From a virus: a stretch of DNA of 42,159 bases. Location: IMG/VR virus record IMGVR_UViG_3300027896_000086, positions 1-42,159 of that record, one strand, 5' to 3'. This document shows positions 1 to 7,060 of this stretch, in pieces (within the stretch, counting starts at the first letter, position 1; every line of letters begins with the position of its first letter). The notes beneath the pieces are model-generated. The model was not told where the DNA came from, did no database searches, and saw nothing but the letters and a program-made list of their open reading frames with translations. The translations under genes and the position numbers were made by a program.

Positions 1-299
1 CCGCAGGGGCCGCCGCAGGGGCCGCACGGGCCGCCGCAGACGTCGCCGCATGGGACGCAGACGTCGCCGCATGGGCCGCCGCAGGGGCCGCCGCAGACGC
101 CGCAGGGGCCGCCGCAGGGGACGCAGACGCCGCCGCAGACGTCGCCGCATGGGCCGCAGACGCCGCCGCAGGGGCCGCAGGGGCCGCCGCAGACGTCGCC
201 GCAGGGGCCGCAGGGGCCGCCGCAGACGTCGCCGCTAGAAACAGAATGCGTCTTAAAATATTAAATTACGGCATGGATTTAGTCCGTCGCTCTAAATGA
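1..299 (+). CDS. C-terminal part of a GC-rich Ala-repeat protein cut by the window start
   Basis: Open from the left edge in the frame whose codons start at position 3, ending with TGA at 297-299. The first 235 bases encode Ala-rich repeats built from short units such as AADVAAW and AAGAA. They are followed by a unique basic tail ending DLVRRSK. The same repeat units occur at the right edge (41798-42159), so this is the distal part of that gene on a circular or permuted molecule. Direct joining of the two ends is out of frame: about 2 bases (mod 3) are missing, or some repeat is collapsed. Base composition is far more GC-rich than the neighbours. The 62-residue Arg-rich reading in another frame is a shadow of the repeat. 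Confidence 0.75.
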   Translation, partial: AGAAAGAARAAADVAAWDADVAAWAAAGAAADAAGAAAGDADAAADVAAWAADAAAGAAGAAADVAAGAAGAAADVAARNRMRLKILNYGMDLVRRSK

Positions 300-315
300 C
301 AATGAACGGAGGAAG
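298..315 (+). repeat. 18-bp direct repeat containing the ribosome binding site, copy 1 (copy 2 at 583-600)
   Basis: The 18 bases from 298 to 315 recur exactly at 583-600. Both copies end in a strong Shine-Dalgarno core (GGAGGAAG) just before a start codon: ATG at 319 and GTG at 606. The copies therefore act as duplicated translation-initiation cassettes. They may have moved together with the genes they precede. Confidence 0.85.
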
Positions 316-318
316 AAA

Positions 319-552
319 ATGAAAGAGAGAGCCAAGAGTTACCCAGAGGGATGGGACGTCCATTGCAAAAGGCTGGCAGAGGCTCTAACTACCGAGAAAC
401 GACAGGAGTTTATTGATTACGTTTGGAAAGGACATCTTTCCGTTGGAGAAGCCGGGGATAAGGCTGACTTAAATTTTGATGAAACATCTGGAATTATGAT
501 GATGCAAATTAAATCGGCAACTTATTTCGACACGGTTGCTGTTAAAGTTTAA
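319..552 (+). CDS. Small conserved-looking phage protein, function unknown
   Basis: 77 residues, starting MKERAKSYPEGW, preceded by a strong Shine-Dalgarno sequence (ACGGAGGAAG) 7-8 bases before the ATG. Soluble and mixed-charge, with no membrane segment or cysteine motif. It stands in the early plus-strand cluster just before the DNA methyltransferase, and its stop codon lies inside a 26-bp sequence that is repeated after the methyltransferase. I do not recognise the family. Confidence 0.7.
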   Translation: MKERAKSYPEGWDVHCKRLAEALTTEKRQEFIDYVWKGHLSVGEAGDKADLNFDETSGIMMMQIKSATYFDTVAVKV

Positions 553-572
553 CCGCTCCCCTCATTCCGTAC
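547..572 (+). repeat. 26-bp direct repeat flanking the methyltransferase gene, left copy
   Basis: The 26 bases at 547-572 recur exactly at 1212-1237. Each copy begins with the final Val codon and TAA stop of the preceding gene and continues into the intergenic spacer. The two copies bracket the methyltransferase ORF at 606-1217, which makes that gene look like a unit that can be gained or lost by recombination between the repeats. Confidence 0.85.
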
Positions 573-605
573 CACGATGAGGGACAATGAACGGAGGAAG
601 GGAAA

Positions 606-1217
606 GTGTTATTAAATAAGTCGTGCCTTGAAACCGTTTTCCCGTCCGGATTAATGATTAGTGACCCACCGTATAATCAAGGGTATCACTATTCAACATA
701 TAAGGACAAGCTGAAGCGTTCAGATTACTTAAAACTTCTTGATGTCTTTAAGCGTCCATGTGTTGTTATCGGTTATCCAGAGATGATAATAAATGAATTA
801 ACTGAAGTTCTAGGAAAAACGGATGAGGTTGTTTGTTGGGTATACAATTCCAATACCGCAAAACAGAGCCGTCTTGTTTCTTGGTATGGATGTAAACCAG
901 ACTTCCGAAAGATACCACAAGAATATAAGAACCCGACGGATAAAAGGATAGCAAAGCGAATATCCGAAGGAAAGACGGCTAGGGGCTACGATTGGTGGAA
1001 CATAAATCAAGTCAAGAATGTGTCGAAAGAGAAAACAATACACCCTTGCCCGATACCAGAAGAACTTGTCCGTCGTATAATTTTATCTACGGCACATCAA
1101 GGACAGTTGATAATGGATCCCTTTGCCGGGACAGGAACAGTCAAACGTGTTGCCAATAAAATGGGATATGATTTTTTTGGTACAGAAATAGACAAAACAT
1201 ATTTTGAAGTAGTTTAA
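606..1217 (+). CDS. DNA methyltransferase, beta class (N6-adenine or N4-cytosine)
   Basis: 203 residues, using a GTG start behind the duplicated Shine-Dalgarno cassette. Catalytic motif IV is DPPY at residues 20-23. The SAM-binding motif I, DPFAGTGT, lies near residues 171-178 and is followed by GYDFFGTEID. The order IV then I is the permuted beta arrangement, with the target-recognition region between them. HPCPIPEELVRRII just before motif I matches the conserved helix of the N4/N6 methylase family (PF01555). No restriction endonuclease is adjacent, so it is probably a solitary phage methylase protecting DNA from host restriction or marking it. The specificity cannot be read from the sequence. 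Confidence 0.9.
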   Translation: MLLNKSCLETVFPSGLMISDPPYNQGYHYSTYKDKLKRSDYLKLLDVFKRPCVVIGYPEMIINELTEVLGKTDEVVCWVYNSNTAKQSRLVSWYGCKPDFRKIPQEYKNPTDKRIAKRISEGKTARGYDWWNINQVKNVSKEKTIHPCPIPEELVRRIILSTAHQGQLIMDPFAGTGTVKRVANKMGYDFFGTEIDKTYFEVV

Positions 1218-1237
1218 CCGCTCCCCTCATTCCGTAC
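1212..1237 (+). repeat. 26-bp direct repeat flanking the methyltransferase gene, right copy
   Basis: Exact copy of 547-572. It spans the stop codon of the methyltransferase and the following spacer. After the shared 26 bases the two spacers diverge, though both continue to a purine-rich ribosome binding site. Confidence 0.85.
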
Positions 1238-1277
1238 TAGGGCGGGGGAAGAAAGGAACTTGAGAAGGTGGGAACAT

Positions 1278-1493
1278 ATGGAAATAGTCGCTTATAATTT
1301 TAAGCCGTATAAAGCTCGGAAAAATATGAAATCGCCAGTTATGATTGTACGAATGAACCGGGAAGAAGCTATAAAAACAATCGAGTCTCTCGCTTTTCGA
1401 TTAGATACAAAAGACTGCAATACTGGACGGTTTGAGAAACACGATAAAAATGGCGTTGATTTTTCAATAGCCGTTCATGAAAATTTTGTTTAA
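1278..1493 (+). CDS. Small phage protein, function unknown
   Basis: 71 residues from ATG 1278 (MEIVAYNFKPYK...), chosen because GAAGGTGGG precedes it at normal spacing. An in-frame TTG at 1260 would add six residues. It has a mixed alpha/beta look, is rich in Lys and Asn, and has no membrane segment. It lies in the run of short early genes between the methyltransferase and the coiled-coil gene at 1509. The family is not recognised. Confidence 0.65.
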   Translation: MEIVAYNFKPYKARKNMKSPVMIVRMNREEAIKTIESLAFRLDTKDCNTGRFEKHDKNGVDFSIAVHENFV

Positions 1494-1508
1494 CCGAAAG
1501 GCACTCCA

Positions 1509-1922
1509 ATGGGGGACGTTAAGATGAAAAGGGAAGAATTGATAAAGGAATTTGGTAAATTTTTACCTCATCACGGAGAGTGCTTTCACGAATTAAACAC
1601 GAAAATGCCCTGTGATTGTAAGGTCGCAAAAATAAAACGCAGGATTGCCGACTTCATCATCAAGCGTGAAGCCGACAAAGACGCCACGATCGCCCGGCTT
1701 ACGGTGTTTCGCGATACCTACGTTTCTGTATTGGAAAACTACACGAACCAGTTAAGCGACGAGTGCGAAAAGAACCGTGTGCTTACGGCTGAGCTGGCGG
1801 AGGCGAGGGAATGGATTAAAAAATCACACCACCACGACGGATGTACTTGGGCTGACGGGGACTATCAGAGCAAAAAGCAAAAATGCGATTGTGGAAAACT
1901 CGAAATTTTGAAGGAGTCCTAA
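1509..1922 (+). CDS. Cys/His-containing coiled-coil phage protein, function unknown
   Basis: 137 residues. The N-terminal third carries Cys and His pairs (HHGECFHEL, CDCK). The middle is a helical coiled-coil-like stretch (DATIARLTVF... AELAEAREWI). The C-terminus has a second Cys/His cluster (HHHDGC, KCDCGK), which suggests a small metal-binding site. An alternative start at 1524 is possible. The stop codon directly abuts the ATG of the next gene at 1923, so the two are probably translated together. Confidence 0.65.
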   Translation: MGDVKMKREELIKEFGKFLPHHGECFHELNTKMPCDCKVAKIKRRIADFIIKREADKDATIARLTVFRDTYVSVLENYTNQLSDECEKNRVLTAELAEAREWIKKSHHHDGCTWADGDYQSKKQKCDCGKLEILKES

Positions 1923-2186
1923 ATGTCAAAAGAACGGGATGAGTTGGTGGGCACGCTTGCAAAGAAAATAGAGGATGAATACCGAGAACGATACGACGCC
2001 GGAGAAACTATTAAGTTGAAATCGCATATGCCAAGAGTTTTTGCCGAGATTGCTCTTAAAGAGTTCCTCGACGCCATAGAGCGGGGAGAGGTTGCCCACG
2101 TTATGATGACGTGGAAGCAGGGCGACGAATACGAAACACCCACAATAGTGCTCAATGACGAATTTCAGAAGGGACGGAAGGGATGA
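1923..2186 (+). CDS. Small helical phage protein, function unknown
   Basis: 87 residues (MSKERDELVGTLAKKIEDEY...), with GAAGGAGTCCTAA as ribosome binding context. Mostly charged helix, ending in a short beta-like segment. It starts immediately after the previous stop and overlaps the next small gene by ATGA, so it is part of a translationally coupled chain. No family recognised. Confidence 0.65.
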   Translation: MSKERDELVGTLAKKIEDEYRERYDAGETIKLKSHMPRVFAEIALKEFLDAIERGEVAHVMMTWKQGDEYETPTIVLNDEFQKGRKG

Positions 2187-2353
2187 AGTGGATTTTAATT
2201 GTTGTCATTCTTATTTGCGATAGCACATACTGTCAGAATGGAAGCACAACATTCACAAACACAAAAAGCCGTAAGGACTGCTTGCGGCAAGCTAATAACC
2301 ACGCATACAAAAGTGGAATCATTGCATATTGCGTAGAAGGAGTTAAGCCATGA
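2183..2353 (+). CDS. 56-residue secreted or membrane-anchored microprotein
   Basis: The ATG overlaps the preceding stop (ATGA at 2183-2186) and is preceded by GAAGGGACGGAAGGG. The product begins MKWILIVVILICDSTYC, a short Sec-type signal or anchor, followed by a Cys/Asn-rich mature region (CLRQANNH... YCVEG). Three to four cysteines would fit disulphides outside the cytoplasm. It is coupled to a tiny ORF at 2350 by another ATGA overlap. Function unknown. Confidence 0.55.
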   Translation: MKWILIVVILICDSTYCQNGSTTFTNTKSRKDCLRQANNHAYKSGIIAYCVEGVKP

Positions 2354-2448
2354 CACCAAACCTCTCAACTCCTTCTGGTAAATTTACCGCAGTTGCCTGG
2401 ATGGTTAACAACGGAATATTTCATCCTATTGTGCAGGAGGGTTTATGA
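2350..2448 (+). CDS. Possible 32-residue ORF in the coupled chain
   Basis: Begins ATGA, overlapping the stop at 2351-2353, and runs MTPNLSTPSGKFTAVAWMVN to TGA at 2446-2448. At 2445 a further ATGA overlap opens an 11-codon ORF. These may be real micro-genes or just re-initiation stepping stones leading to the gene at 2501. There is no independent evidence beyond the overlaps and a nearby GCAGGAGGG. Confidence 0.3.
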   Translation: MTPNLSTPSGKFTAVAWMVNNGIFHPIVQEGL

Positions 2449-2500
2449 CACCCAAGCGGATAACCCGAAAGGGCAAATGATATTAACCGAAGGAGGGAAT

Positions 2501-2767
2501 ATGAAAAAAGCGATTTTGTTGGTTTTGTTTTTAGTGTCTTGTGGATTAGCAACAGCGGGTAATTTTACGGGAGATCAATGCGCTCCGTTTAAGTCAATCG
2601 GGTTCATGGTAGATTTAGATTCGGGGGAGAGAATAAAAACAGAAGTTCCAAAGCTGTTTATATCATCTCCGACGCTTTTTGTTTGTATGGACGGAAAAGA
2701 AATGCACTACGATTTTTCGTTAGCCGAAGCCAATGGAGAAGATGGTGTTATGCTCTATTGTAAATAA
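2501..2767 (+). CDS. Secreted protein or lipoprotein, 88 residues
   Basis: ATG 2501 follows CGAAGGAGGGAAT. An upstream in-frame ATG at 2393 has no such site and would spoil the signal peptide. The N-terminus MKKAILLVLFLVSC is a Lys-Lys plus hydrophobic stretch with a lipobox-like LVSC; cleavage after ATAG is the non-lipoprotein alternative. The mature part has four Cys and a beta-rich look (PTLFVCMDGKEMHYDFSL). It is one of several exported proteins in this genome. Role unknown; surface exclusion is a guess. Confidence 0.6.
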   Translation: MKKAILLVLFLVSCGLATAGNFTGDQCAPFKSIGFMVDLDSGERIKTEVPKLFISSPTLFVCMDGKEMHYDFSLAEANGEDGVMLYCK

Positions 2768-2814
2768 TCGGAGGCTCCAAATGAACCTCATCCGTAAATT
2801 CTATAGGAGGATAA

Positions 2815-2973
2815 ATGCGCAAATCAACATATAGCGTAGAGGAAGTCATGCACAGTCTTAATTCAAAAGATTATGAAACGGTCTATCATCAAAAACTTCG
2901 TAAGAATGAAATCGGCGACACCCATCGTGATGCGTTTATTGGGTGTGGGGAATATGGGGACGTGCTAATCTGA
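2815..2973 (+). CDS. Last plus-strand gene, 52-residue protein of unknown function
   Basis: MRKSTYSVEEVMHSLNSKDY..., with an excellent Shine-Dalgarno (TAGGAGGATAA) before ATG 2815. The stop TGA at 2971-2973 overlaps by nine bases the 3' end of the minus-strand lysis gene (stop at 2965), so the early and late transcripts converge and overlap here. I see no intrinsic terminator at this junction. An 18-codon ORF at 2781 may be a leader for it. Confidence 0.55.
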   Translation: MRKSTYSVEEVMHSLNSKDYETVYHQKLRKNEIGDTHRDAFIGCGEYGDVLI

Positions 2974-3522
2974 AAACCAATACCCTAAGACTTCAATATC
3001 TTCAGGATGTTGTTTAAATAGCCTGTCAATATCAGATGGTGACGGTTCTTTCGGAACATATGAAAACATAGGTAAGAGCCGCAGCATGGTCGCCACGATC
3101 TCCGAACAGAAATAAAGGCCGGGGATCTGGATCCAATGCAGGAACGGCAGGGCTTGTCCGAACAGGCCGAGGATATCGTAGAATTTCTGATACCAGGGCT
3201 TTGCCAATTCCTTGTCGATGAACTTATTTAATATGTCGAGATCAACGTCGTCGATGTTCTTGACGCGCCAGAATTTCAGGAAAGAGCTTCCCTGCATATA
3301 GGAAGTCGCCGGGATCTCTTTGAACACGTTCGCCTGGCTATCTAGTAGGCCGACTTTCCGCATGACCATCGCATGATTATAGTTTCCGCTTTCATGGGCC
3401 TTGATGAACCACCCTAAGAATCCTCGGCGGTCGTCAACCAGGACGATCAGGAAGTCCCCGGCTTGCGGGATAATCGTAGGGTCAATCCAGTTATACGTTC
3501 CCGTCGGAGAAGGGGTGGTCAT
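2965..3522 (-). CDS. Permuted papain-like (YiiX/NlpC-P60 superfamily) amidase, probable endolysin
   Basis: 185 residues. The fold signature is PQAGDFLIVLVD near residue 19, NYNHAMVM with the candidate catalytic His50, and YFCSEIVA with the candidate nucleophile Cys139 and Glu141. A C-terminal PSPSDIDRLF matches the PxD segment common in the YiiX group. His before Cys is the circularly permuted order of the NlpC/P60 relatives. It has no signal peptide, so it would need a holin. The gene just upstream (3533-3760) is a two-TM holin candidate, supporting an endolysin role, although intracellular roles exist in this superfamily. Confidence 0.7.
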   Translation of the reverse strand: MTTPSPTGTYNWIDPTIIPQAGDFLIVLVDDRRGFLGWFIKAHESGNYNHAMVMRKVGLLDSQANVFKEIPATSYMQGSSFLKFWRVKNIDDVDLDILNKFIDKELAKPWYQKFYDILGLFGQALPFLHWIQIPGLYFCSEIVATMLRLLPMFSYVPKEPSPSDIDRLFKQHPEDIEVLGYWFSD

Positions 3523-3532
3523 AGTACATGCC

Positions 3533-3760
3533 TCATTTCATTTGCGCTGAACCTGACGCAACGTCAGAAGGTTTTTTCGTTCGGTCGTCGCGCCGGAAGT
3601 AGTCGTCAGCGATTTCCCGAACAATCAGAGCGAACGCTCCGAGAACAGCGATAAAAGTCTCGACCGAAAGGATTTTATACAGCAACGCTACGGTACATCC
3701 CAACATTACAACGCAGTATGTCGCGGAGAACAATATCGTCATTATATACCTTGCGCCCAT
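3533..3760 (-). CDS. Probable holin, two transmembrane segments
   Basis: 75 residues with a perfect Shine-Dalgarno (AGGAGGGGG) directly before ATG 3760. It has two hydrophobic segments at about residues 7-28 and 32-50, a short turn, and a charged C-terminal tail (RRDDRTKK). Size, topology and position immediately before the amidase fit a class II-type holin. No sequence family was recognised, so the call rests on topology and context. Confidence 0.65.
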   Translation of the reverse strand: MGARYIMTILFSATYCVVMLGCTVALLYKILSVETFIAVLGAFALIVREIADDYFRRDDRTKKPSDVASGSAQMK

Positions 3761-3768
3761 ACCCCCTC

Positions 3769-3960
3769 CTATGCTGTCGGTGGATTAAAAATATCATGCA
3801 CCGCGTTCTGGATATCATCCAGATCAGCCGGAGTAGCCGCTGTTCCAGATGCAATCTGGTCTTTCAATGTCTGAATTTGCGCGTCTAAAGCGTTGATTGC
3901 ATCTGTTACTTCCTGTTTCTCCTTAGCGATTGCGTCTAAAACTTCTTGTTTTGTAGCCAT
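3769..3960 (-). CDS. Small coiled-coil protein next to the lysis genes
   Basis: 63 residues from ATG 3960 (MATKQEVLDAIAKEK...), chosen because TGGAGGTTATC precedes it; the longer reading upstream lacks a ribosome binding site. Heptad-like hydrophobic spacing covers residues 3-40, followed by a short acidic tail. The motif VLDAIAKEKQEV resembles VMQAIAQEKVQV in the next upstream gene (4016-4363), suggesting a shared oligomerisation helix. Function unknown; a spanin-like or fibre-trimerising element is possible. Confidence 0.6.
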   Translation of the reverse strand: MATKQEVLDAIAKEKQEVTDAINALDAQIQTLKDQIASGTAATPADLDDIQNAVHDIFNPPTA

Positions 3961-4015
3961 GATAACCTCCATTAATTTTTTATTGTTCTGTCCGCAAAAC
4001 CAGCACATAAGCTCC

Positions 4016-4363
4016 TTAGTTATAAAGGTCGGGCATTTGACCGTAATAGTAAACGTTTGTTGCCAAAACCCCGTCGCCTTCCCAAGTAGCCCCGCCGGCA
4101 GTCGTGTGGCAGGAGTAATACCAAACGCCGTTGGCGTAATGGGCGTCTATCATGTTATGCCCCCAGTAGTCCGTGACGCACGCCAGCTCGAAGGTCGAAA
4201 CCGTGTGAGTATAGGCGACGGCCTCATCGACCTGGACCTTCTCCTGCGCGATCGCCTGCATCACGTCGGAAACTGTGGCAGCGTAAAGCAGACTGGCGAA
4301 AAAGAATGCCGTCGTAAGTATCACAAGTAAGATGAATACTGGTTGTTTAGCTTGTGGGGTCAT
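4016..4363 (-). CDS. Exported protein with N-terminal coiled-coil helix
   Basis: 115 residues from ATG 4363, whose start overlaps the stop region of the preceding gene (4347). A hydrophobic segment (VFILLVILTTAFFFASLLYA) with a cleavage-like ALA/YAA boundary is followed by the helix ATVSDVMQAIAQEKVQV. The mature C-terminal half is rich in Tyr, Trp, Gly and Cys (ACVTDYWGHN, WYYSCHTTAGG), typical of a small beta extracellular domain. Unlike normal virion proteins it should leave the cytoplasm. Function unknown. Confidence 0.6.
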   Translation of the reverse strand: MTPQAKQPVFILLVILTTAFFFASLLYAATVSDVMQAIAQEKVQVDEAVAYTHTVSTFELACVTDYWGHNMIDAHYANGVWYYSCHTTAGGATWEGDGVLATNVYYYGQMPDLYN

Positions 4364-4538
4364 TAAACTTCCGCCTGTATTCGTCCATGTCCTTAAACTC
4401 GTCGTTGCCGAGCTTGATAATGGCGTTGTATGCCGCCATCGATTCATCCCGCCGTCCCTGATGGTCGCACATGAAATAGCACGACTTCAGCGCGTCCTCG
4501 ATGTGGATGTACGCCTCGCGGCGTTCGTCGTCAGTCAT
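4347..4538 (-). CDS. Small soluble protein of unknown function
   Basis: 63 residues (MTDDERREAYIHIEDALKSC...), ribosome binding site AAAGAGGGCGA. An all-helical look, with one CYFMCDHQ segment. It sits between the two membrane-associated genes of the lysis region and overlaps the next start by 17 bases. Confidence 0.6.
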   Translation of the reverse strand: MTDDERREAYIHIEDALKSCYFMCDHQGRRDESMAAYNAIIKLGNDEFKDMDEYRRKFNDPTS

Positions 4539-4548
4539 TCGCCCTCTT

Positions 4549-4842
4549 TCAGTGTTCCAGCAGCGATGTCTGAATTTGCGCCAACTGAATCTTGATCTCT
4601 AAAAACCCGTCATCAATACGGCGGTTCATCTCGGCAAACTGCTTGTCTCTGGCCTTGACAATCTCAGCGCGTTCTTCCCGTATCTTCTGGTCTTCCTTTT
4701 TAAGGTCACTGACGTTTGAAATCACCAGCGGAGTGCAAATCGAAAGGTACAAAACAAAGAATGAGCAGACTGCAATAAACATGAATTTCATATTGTCATG
4801 TACCTCCTGACACTCCGGTAAAACCGCCTCGTGTTTGACCAT
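4549..4842 (-). CDS. Inner-membrane coiled-coil protein, possible i-spanin analogue
   Basis: One strong transmembrane segment (FMFIAVCSFFVLYLSICTPL) is followed by a long charged coiled coil (DLKKEDQKIREERAEIV... FAEMNRRIDDGF). An N-terminal anchor plus periplasmic coiled coil beside a holin and amidase is the i-spanin architecture, but I see no partner o-spanin lipoprotein nested in or next to it. Two starts are credible: ATG 4842 (97 residues, weaker GAGG site) and ATG 4791 (80 residues, after AGGAGGT). Family not recognised. Confidence 0.6.
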   Translation of the reverse strand: MVKHEAVLPECQEVHDNMKFMFIAVCSFFVLYLSICTPLVISNVSDLKKEDQKIREERAEIVKARDKQFAEMNRRIDDGFLEIKIQLAQIQTSLLEH

Positions 4843-4862
4843 AAAAGCCTCGATGTTATAAA

Positions 4863-5189
4863 CTACGGTTGTATTTCCTCAACTGGTGTTTCCTCAGCTA
4901 TCGGTTCCTCAACAGGCTCAATCTTCGGCGGCTTGATAGGAGCCGGGTTGATCGCCGCCTTTGCCGTTTCAAAATCTGCCCCGTCATTGAGAACTGCTTT
5001 AGCCAACTCCACGTTCTTGTTTGCCGCGTCCATTCTTGCTTGAGCCGCCGCGACCTCCGCAGCACAGCGTTCCGTGACCTGCCCGTAGTTCGCGATCGCC
5101 CGGTTCAGTTCGTCCTGCAATTCCTCAAGCGAAATCTCCGCTGTCGAGATCGTGAACTTTCCGTTATTGACACCTAAAAGCTCTGCCAT
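4863..5189 (-). CDS. Coiled-coil protein with Pro/Glu-rich tail
   Basis: 108 residues with an excellent Shine-Dalgarno (GTAGGAGGCAAT). Residues 20-75 are helical and Ala/Glu-rich (EELQDELNRAI... AAAQARMDAANK). The C-terminal 25 residues are Pro/Glu-rich and low complexity (PIKPPKIEPVEEP). It follows the fibre gene and opens the lysis region. Possibly a structural or fibre-associated accessory protein; unassigned. Confidence 0.6.
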   Translation of the reverse strand: MAELLGVNNGKFTISTAEISLEELQDELNRAIANYGQVTERCAAEVAAAQARMDAANKNVELAKAVLNDGADFETAKAAINPAPIKPPKIEPVEEPIAEETPVEEIQP

Positions 5190-5197
5190 ATTGCCTC

Positions 5198-7060
5198 CTA
5201 CCTATGATTTATCGGCCCTTTAACTGCTCCCCTTACTCTATTCGTCCAACTCGTATTCAATCCCGTAACCCCCGTCCCCGGAGTGCATCCGGTTAAGCAC
5301 TCCCACGTCGCCCCGGTGAACGAGATGTCAGTCGGGTTGGTGTATGTCAAATTCTGGTCTAACGTCGTGCATATGGTCGCCGGTGTCCCGCCAGTTGATG
5401 AGTTGATGGTGATAGCGTTAGAGCCGTCGCCGTCTGCGACTAGATGGGCGATGGTGGTTGTGGTACTGGCGGGGAAGGTAACGGTCTTGGGCTTGTTGAT
5501 GGTCAGGGTGTTGAAGGTATTCCCATCCGAAAAAATCATTGCCCCTGTGCCAGTTCCGGTAACGGTTAGATTGTTATAATTTTTTCCACCGCCAGTAAAA
5601 GTTGCCGTACCGTAAGATATGTTCTGTTCGACGATGGTTGATGTTCCTGCGTTCATGGTTGATGTGCTTCCGACATTCCACCCAGTAGCAGATGTGTTTA
5701 TGTTCCAAGTAGAACCGTTAAGGTTGACCGTCCCTGTAGACGTTGATGTTAAAGAACCAGTAACCGTACTTCCATTGGTGTCTAAAGTTGCCCCTCCGCT
5801 AACCGTCCATCCCCAACCAGCTGCGTAGGCACTTGCATCCAATAAATTAAGGACAGCCCCTTGCGTGGAAACGGTGTTACCCCAAGCAAATGTCTTACCA
5901 GCACTCGTTAAATTTATGTTTCCTGTTCTTGCGTTGCTCTCAAAAGTCCAAGCGAAGTTTCCACTCAACGTCCCCGCCCCCGTAAAATCCAAGCTCCCGT
6001 AAGACGTAACGGCGTTGCCGAGCGTGAAATTCGTCCCCGTCGTAAACGATATATTCCTGCCTAACCTCGGCATATTCGCAGTCAAGGTCTGTCCGGCGGT
6101 CAAACTGATCACCACGTCGTCTTGAGGTAAGGGCACACGGGAAGTCCAAGAAGCCGTTGACCAGTTGGCGGATGAGCCTGTGATGGTCTGCGTCGTACTC
6201 GCTGGAAAGATTATCCCGGAGTTTCCGCCAGCGTCGCCAATGTCGGTTTGGGCGGAAAAATCCTTGGTGACGGATAGGGCAATGTCCCGAAAGTCTGTGT
6301 TCGTGGCGGTGACGGTTGCGCCGGTGGTGGTGATGGTGTATTGAGTTCCAAGAGTTCCGCTTTTCACAAGGAGTCTATAGATAGCAGAATTACCATTAAG
6401 CGTTAATGTTCCTGTTATTGTTTGATTGGCATAAAAAACTAGGTCGTGGTTTTTTGTAGTTGACCCGCCTGTTTTAGAAAGATTGACAAAAGTATTCGCC
6501 CCAGTAACGGCGCATTCGGTTGTTGTGTTCGTATCAAAAGCAACCGTATTGTAAGACTGGCTTCCGCCCCTTAATGTAGCCGCCGCGCCACTCATGTTGA
6601 TTGTAGAGGTTCCCTTGGTTAAGGTCATTCCAGATGAGTTTGTTAATAACCACTCGTTACTCCCACCACCCGTCATGTTTACTGTCGAATTTCCCAAAAG
6701 CAATGCCCTTGTGTTTGAATTACTCGACGAGAACGCCCCCCAACTATGCGTCAACCCGGAGTTATCAGATGCGCCGTCGGTGTGGAGAGTGCCCTTCGTC
6801 AGCGTAACCTGTGCGACTGTTGTGTTAATGGTTATCGTGCAGACCGTGTTCGTCTGATCGAAAATCGCCGTGTCGCTTGCTCCGGGGACAGCCGCACCGC
6901 CTGACCCGCCGGATGACGTTGACCATTTCGACCCTGCGGTTGCGTCCCAGTTATCCGTTCCGCCTACCCAGTAGACACTAGCCCCCCACGCCGGGCTGAC
7001 ACACAGACAGAAAAGAAGGGTGAGGAGAAATGGTTTTATGTGCATGAGCCGCTCGTGCAT
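5198..7060 (-). CDS. Signal-peptide-bearing beta-repeat adhesin or fibre-like protein
   Basis: 620 residues from ATG 7060 (GAAGGCGGAAT site). The N-terminus HIKPFLLTLLFCLCVSPAWGA is a textbook Sec signal with an AWGA cleavage site. The rest is Ser/Thr/Gly/Asn-rich short beta repeats with recurring patterns such as GTSTINMSG, GNSTVNMTGG and GSTWNINTS, typical of beta-helix or filamentous surface proteins. It overlaps the stop of the preceding fibre gene by 25 bases. The position suggests a tail spike or fibre, but a Sec signal would send it out of the cytoplasm, which is odd for a virion part. A secreted surface coat is an alternative. Confidence 0.7.
   Translation of the reverse strand: MHERLMHIKPFLLTLLFCLCVSPAWGASVYWVGGTDNWDATAGSKWSTSSGGSGGAAVPGASDTAIFDQTNTVCTITINTTVAQVTLTKGTLHTDGASDNSGLTHSWGAFSSSNSNTRALLLGNSTVNMTGGGSNEWLLTNSSGMTLTKGTSTINMSGAAATLRGGSQSYNTVAFDTNTTTECAVTGANTFVNLSKTGGSTTKNHDLVFYANQTITGTLTLNGNSAIYRLLVKSGTLGTQYTITTTGATVTATNTDFRDIALSVTKDFSAQTDIGDAGGNSGIIFPASTTQTITGSSANWSTASWTSRVPLPQDDVVISLTAGQTLTANMPRLGRNISFTTGTNFTLGNAVTSYGSLDFTGAGTLSGNFAWTFESNARTGNINLTSAGKTFAWGNTVSTQGAVLNLLDASAYAAGWGWTVSGGATLDTNGSTVTGSLTSTSTGTVNLNGSTWNINTSATGWNVGSTSTMNAGTSTIVEQNISYGTATFTGGGKNYNNLTVTGTGTGAMIFSDGNTFNTLTINKPKTVTFPASTTTTIAHLVADGDGSNAITINSSTGGTPATICTTLDQNLTYTNPTDISFTGATWECLTGCTPGTGVTGLNTSWTNRVRGAVKGPINHR

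Noticed and set aside
50-238. 62-residue Arg/Gly-rich ORF
   Set aside because: It is an alternate frame of the GC-rich Ala-repeat gene; the Ala frame is continuous with a unique C-terminal tail and with the gene at the other end.
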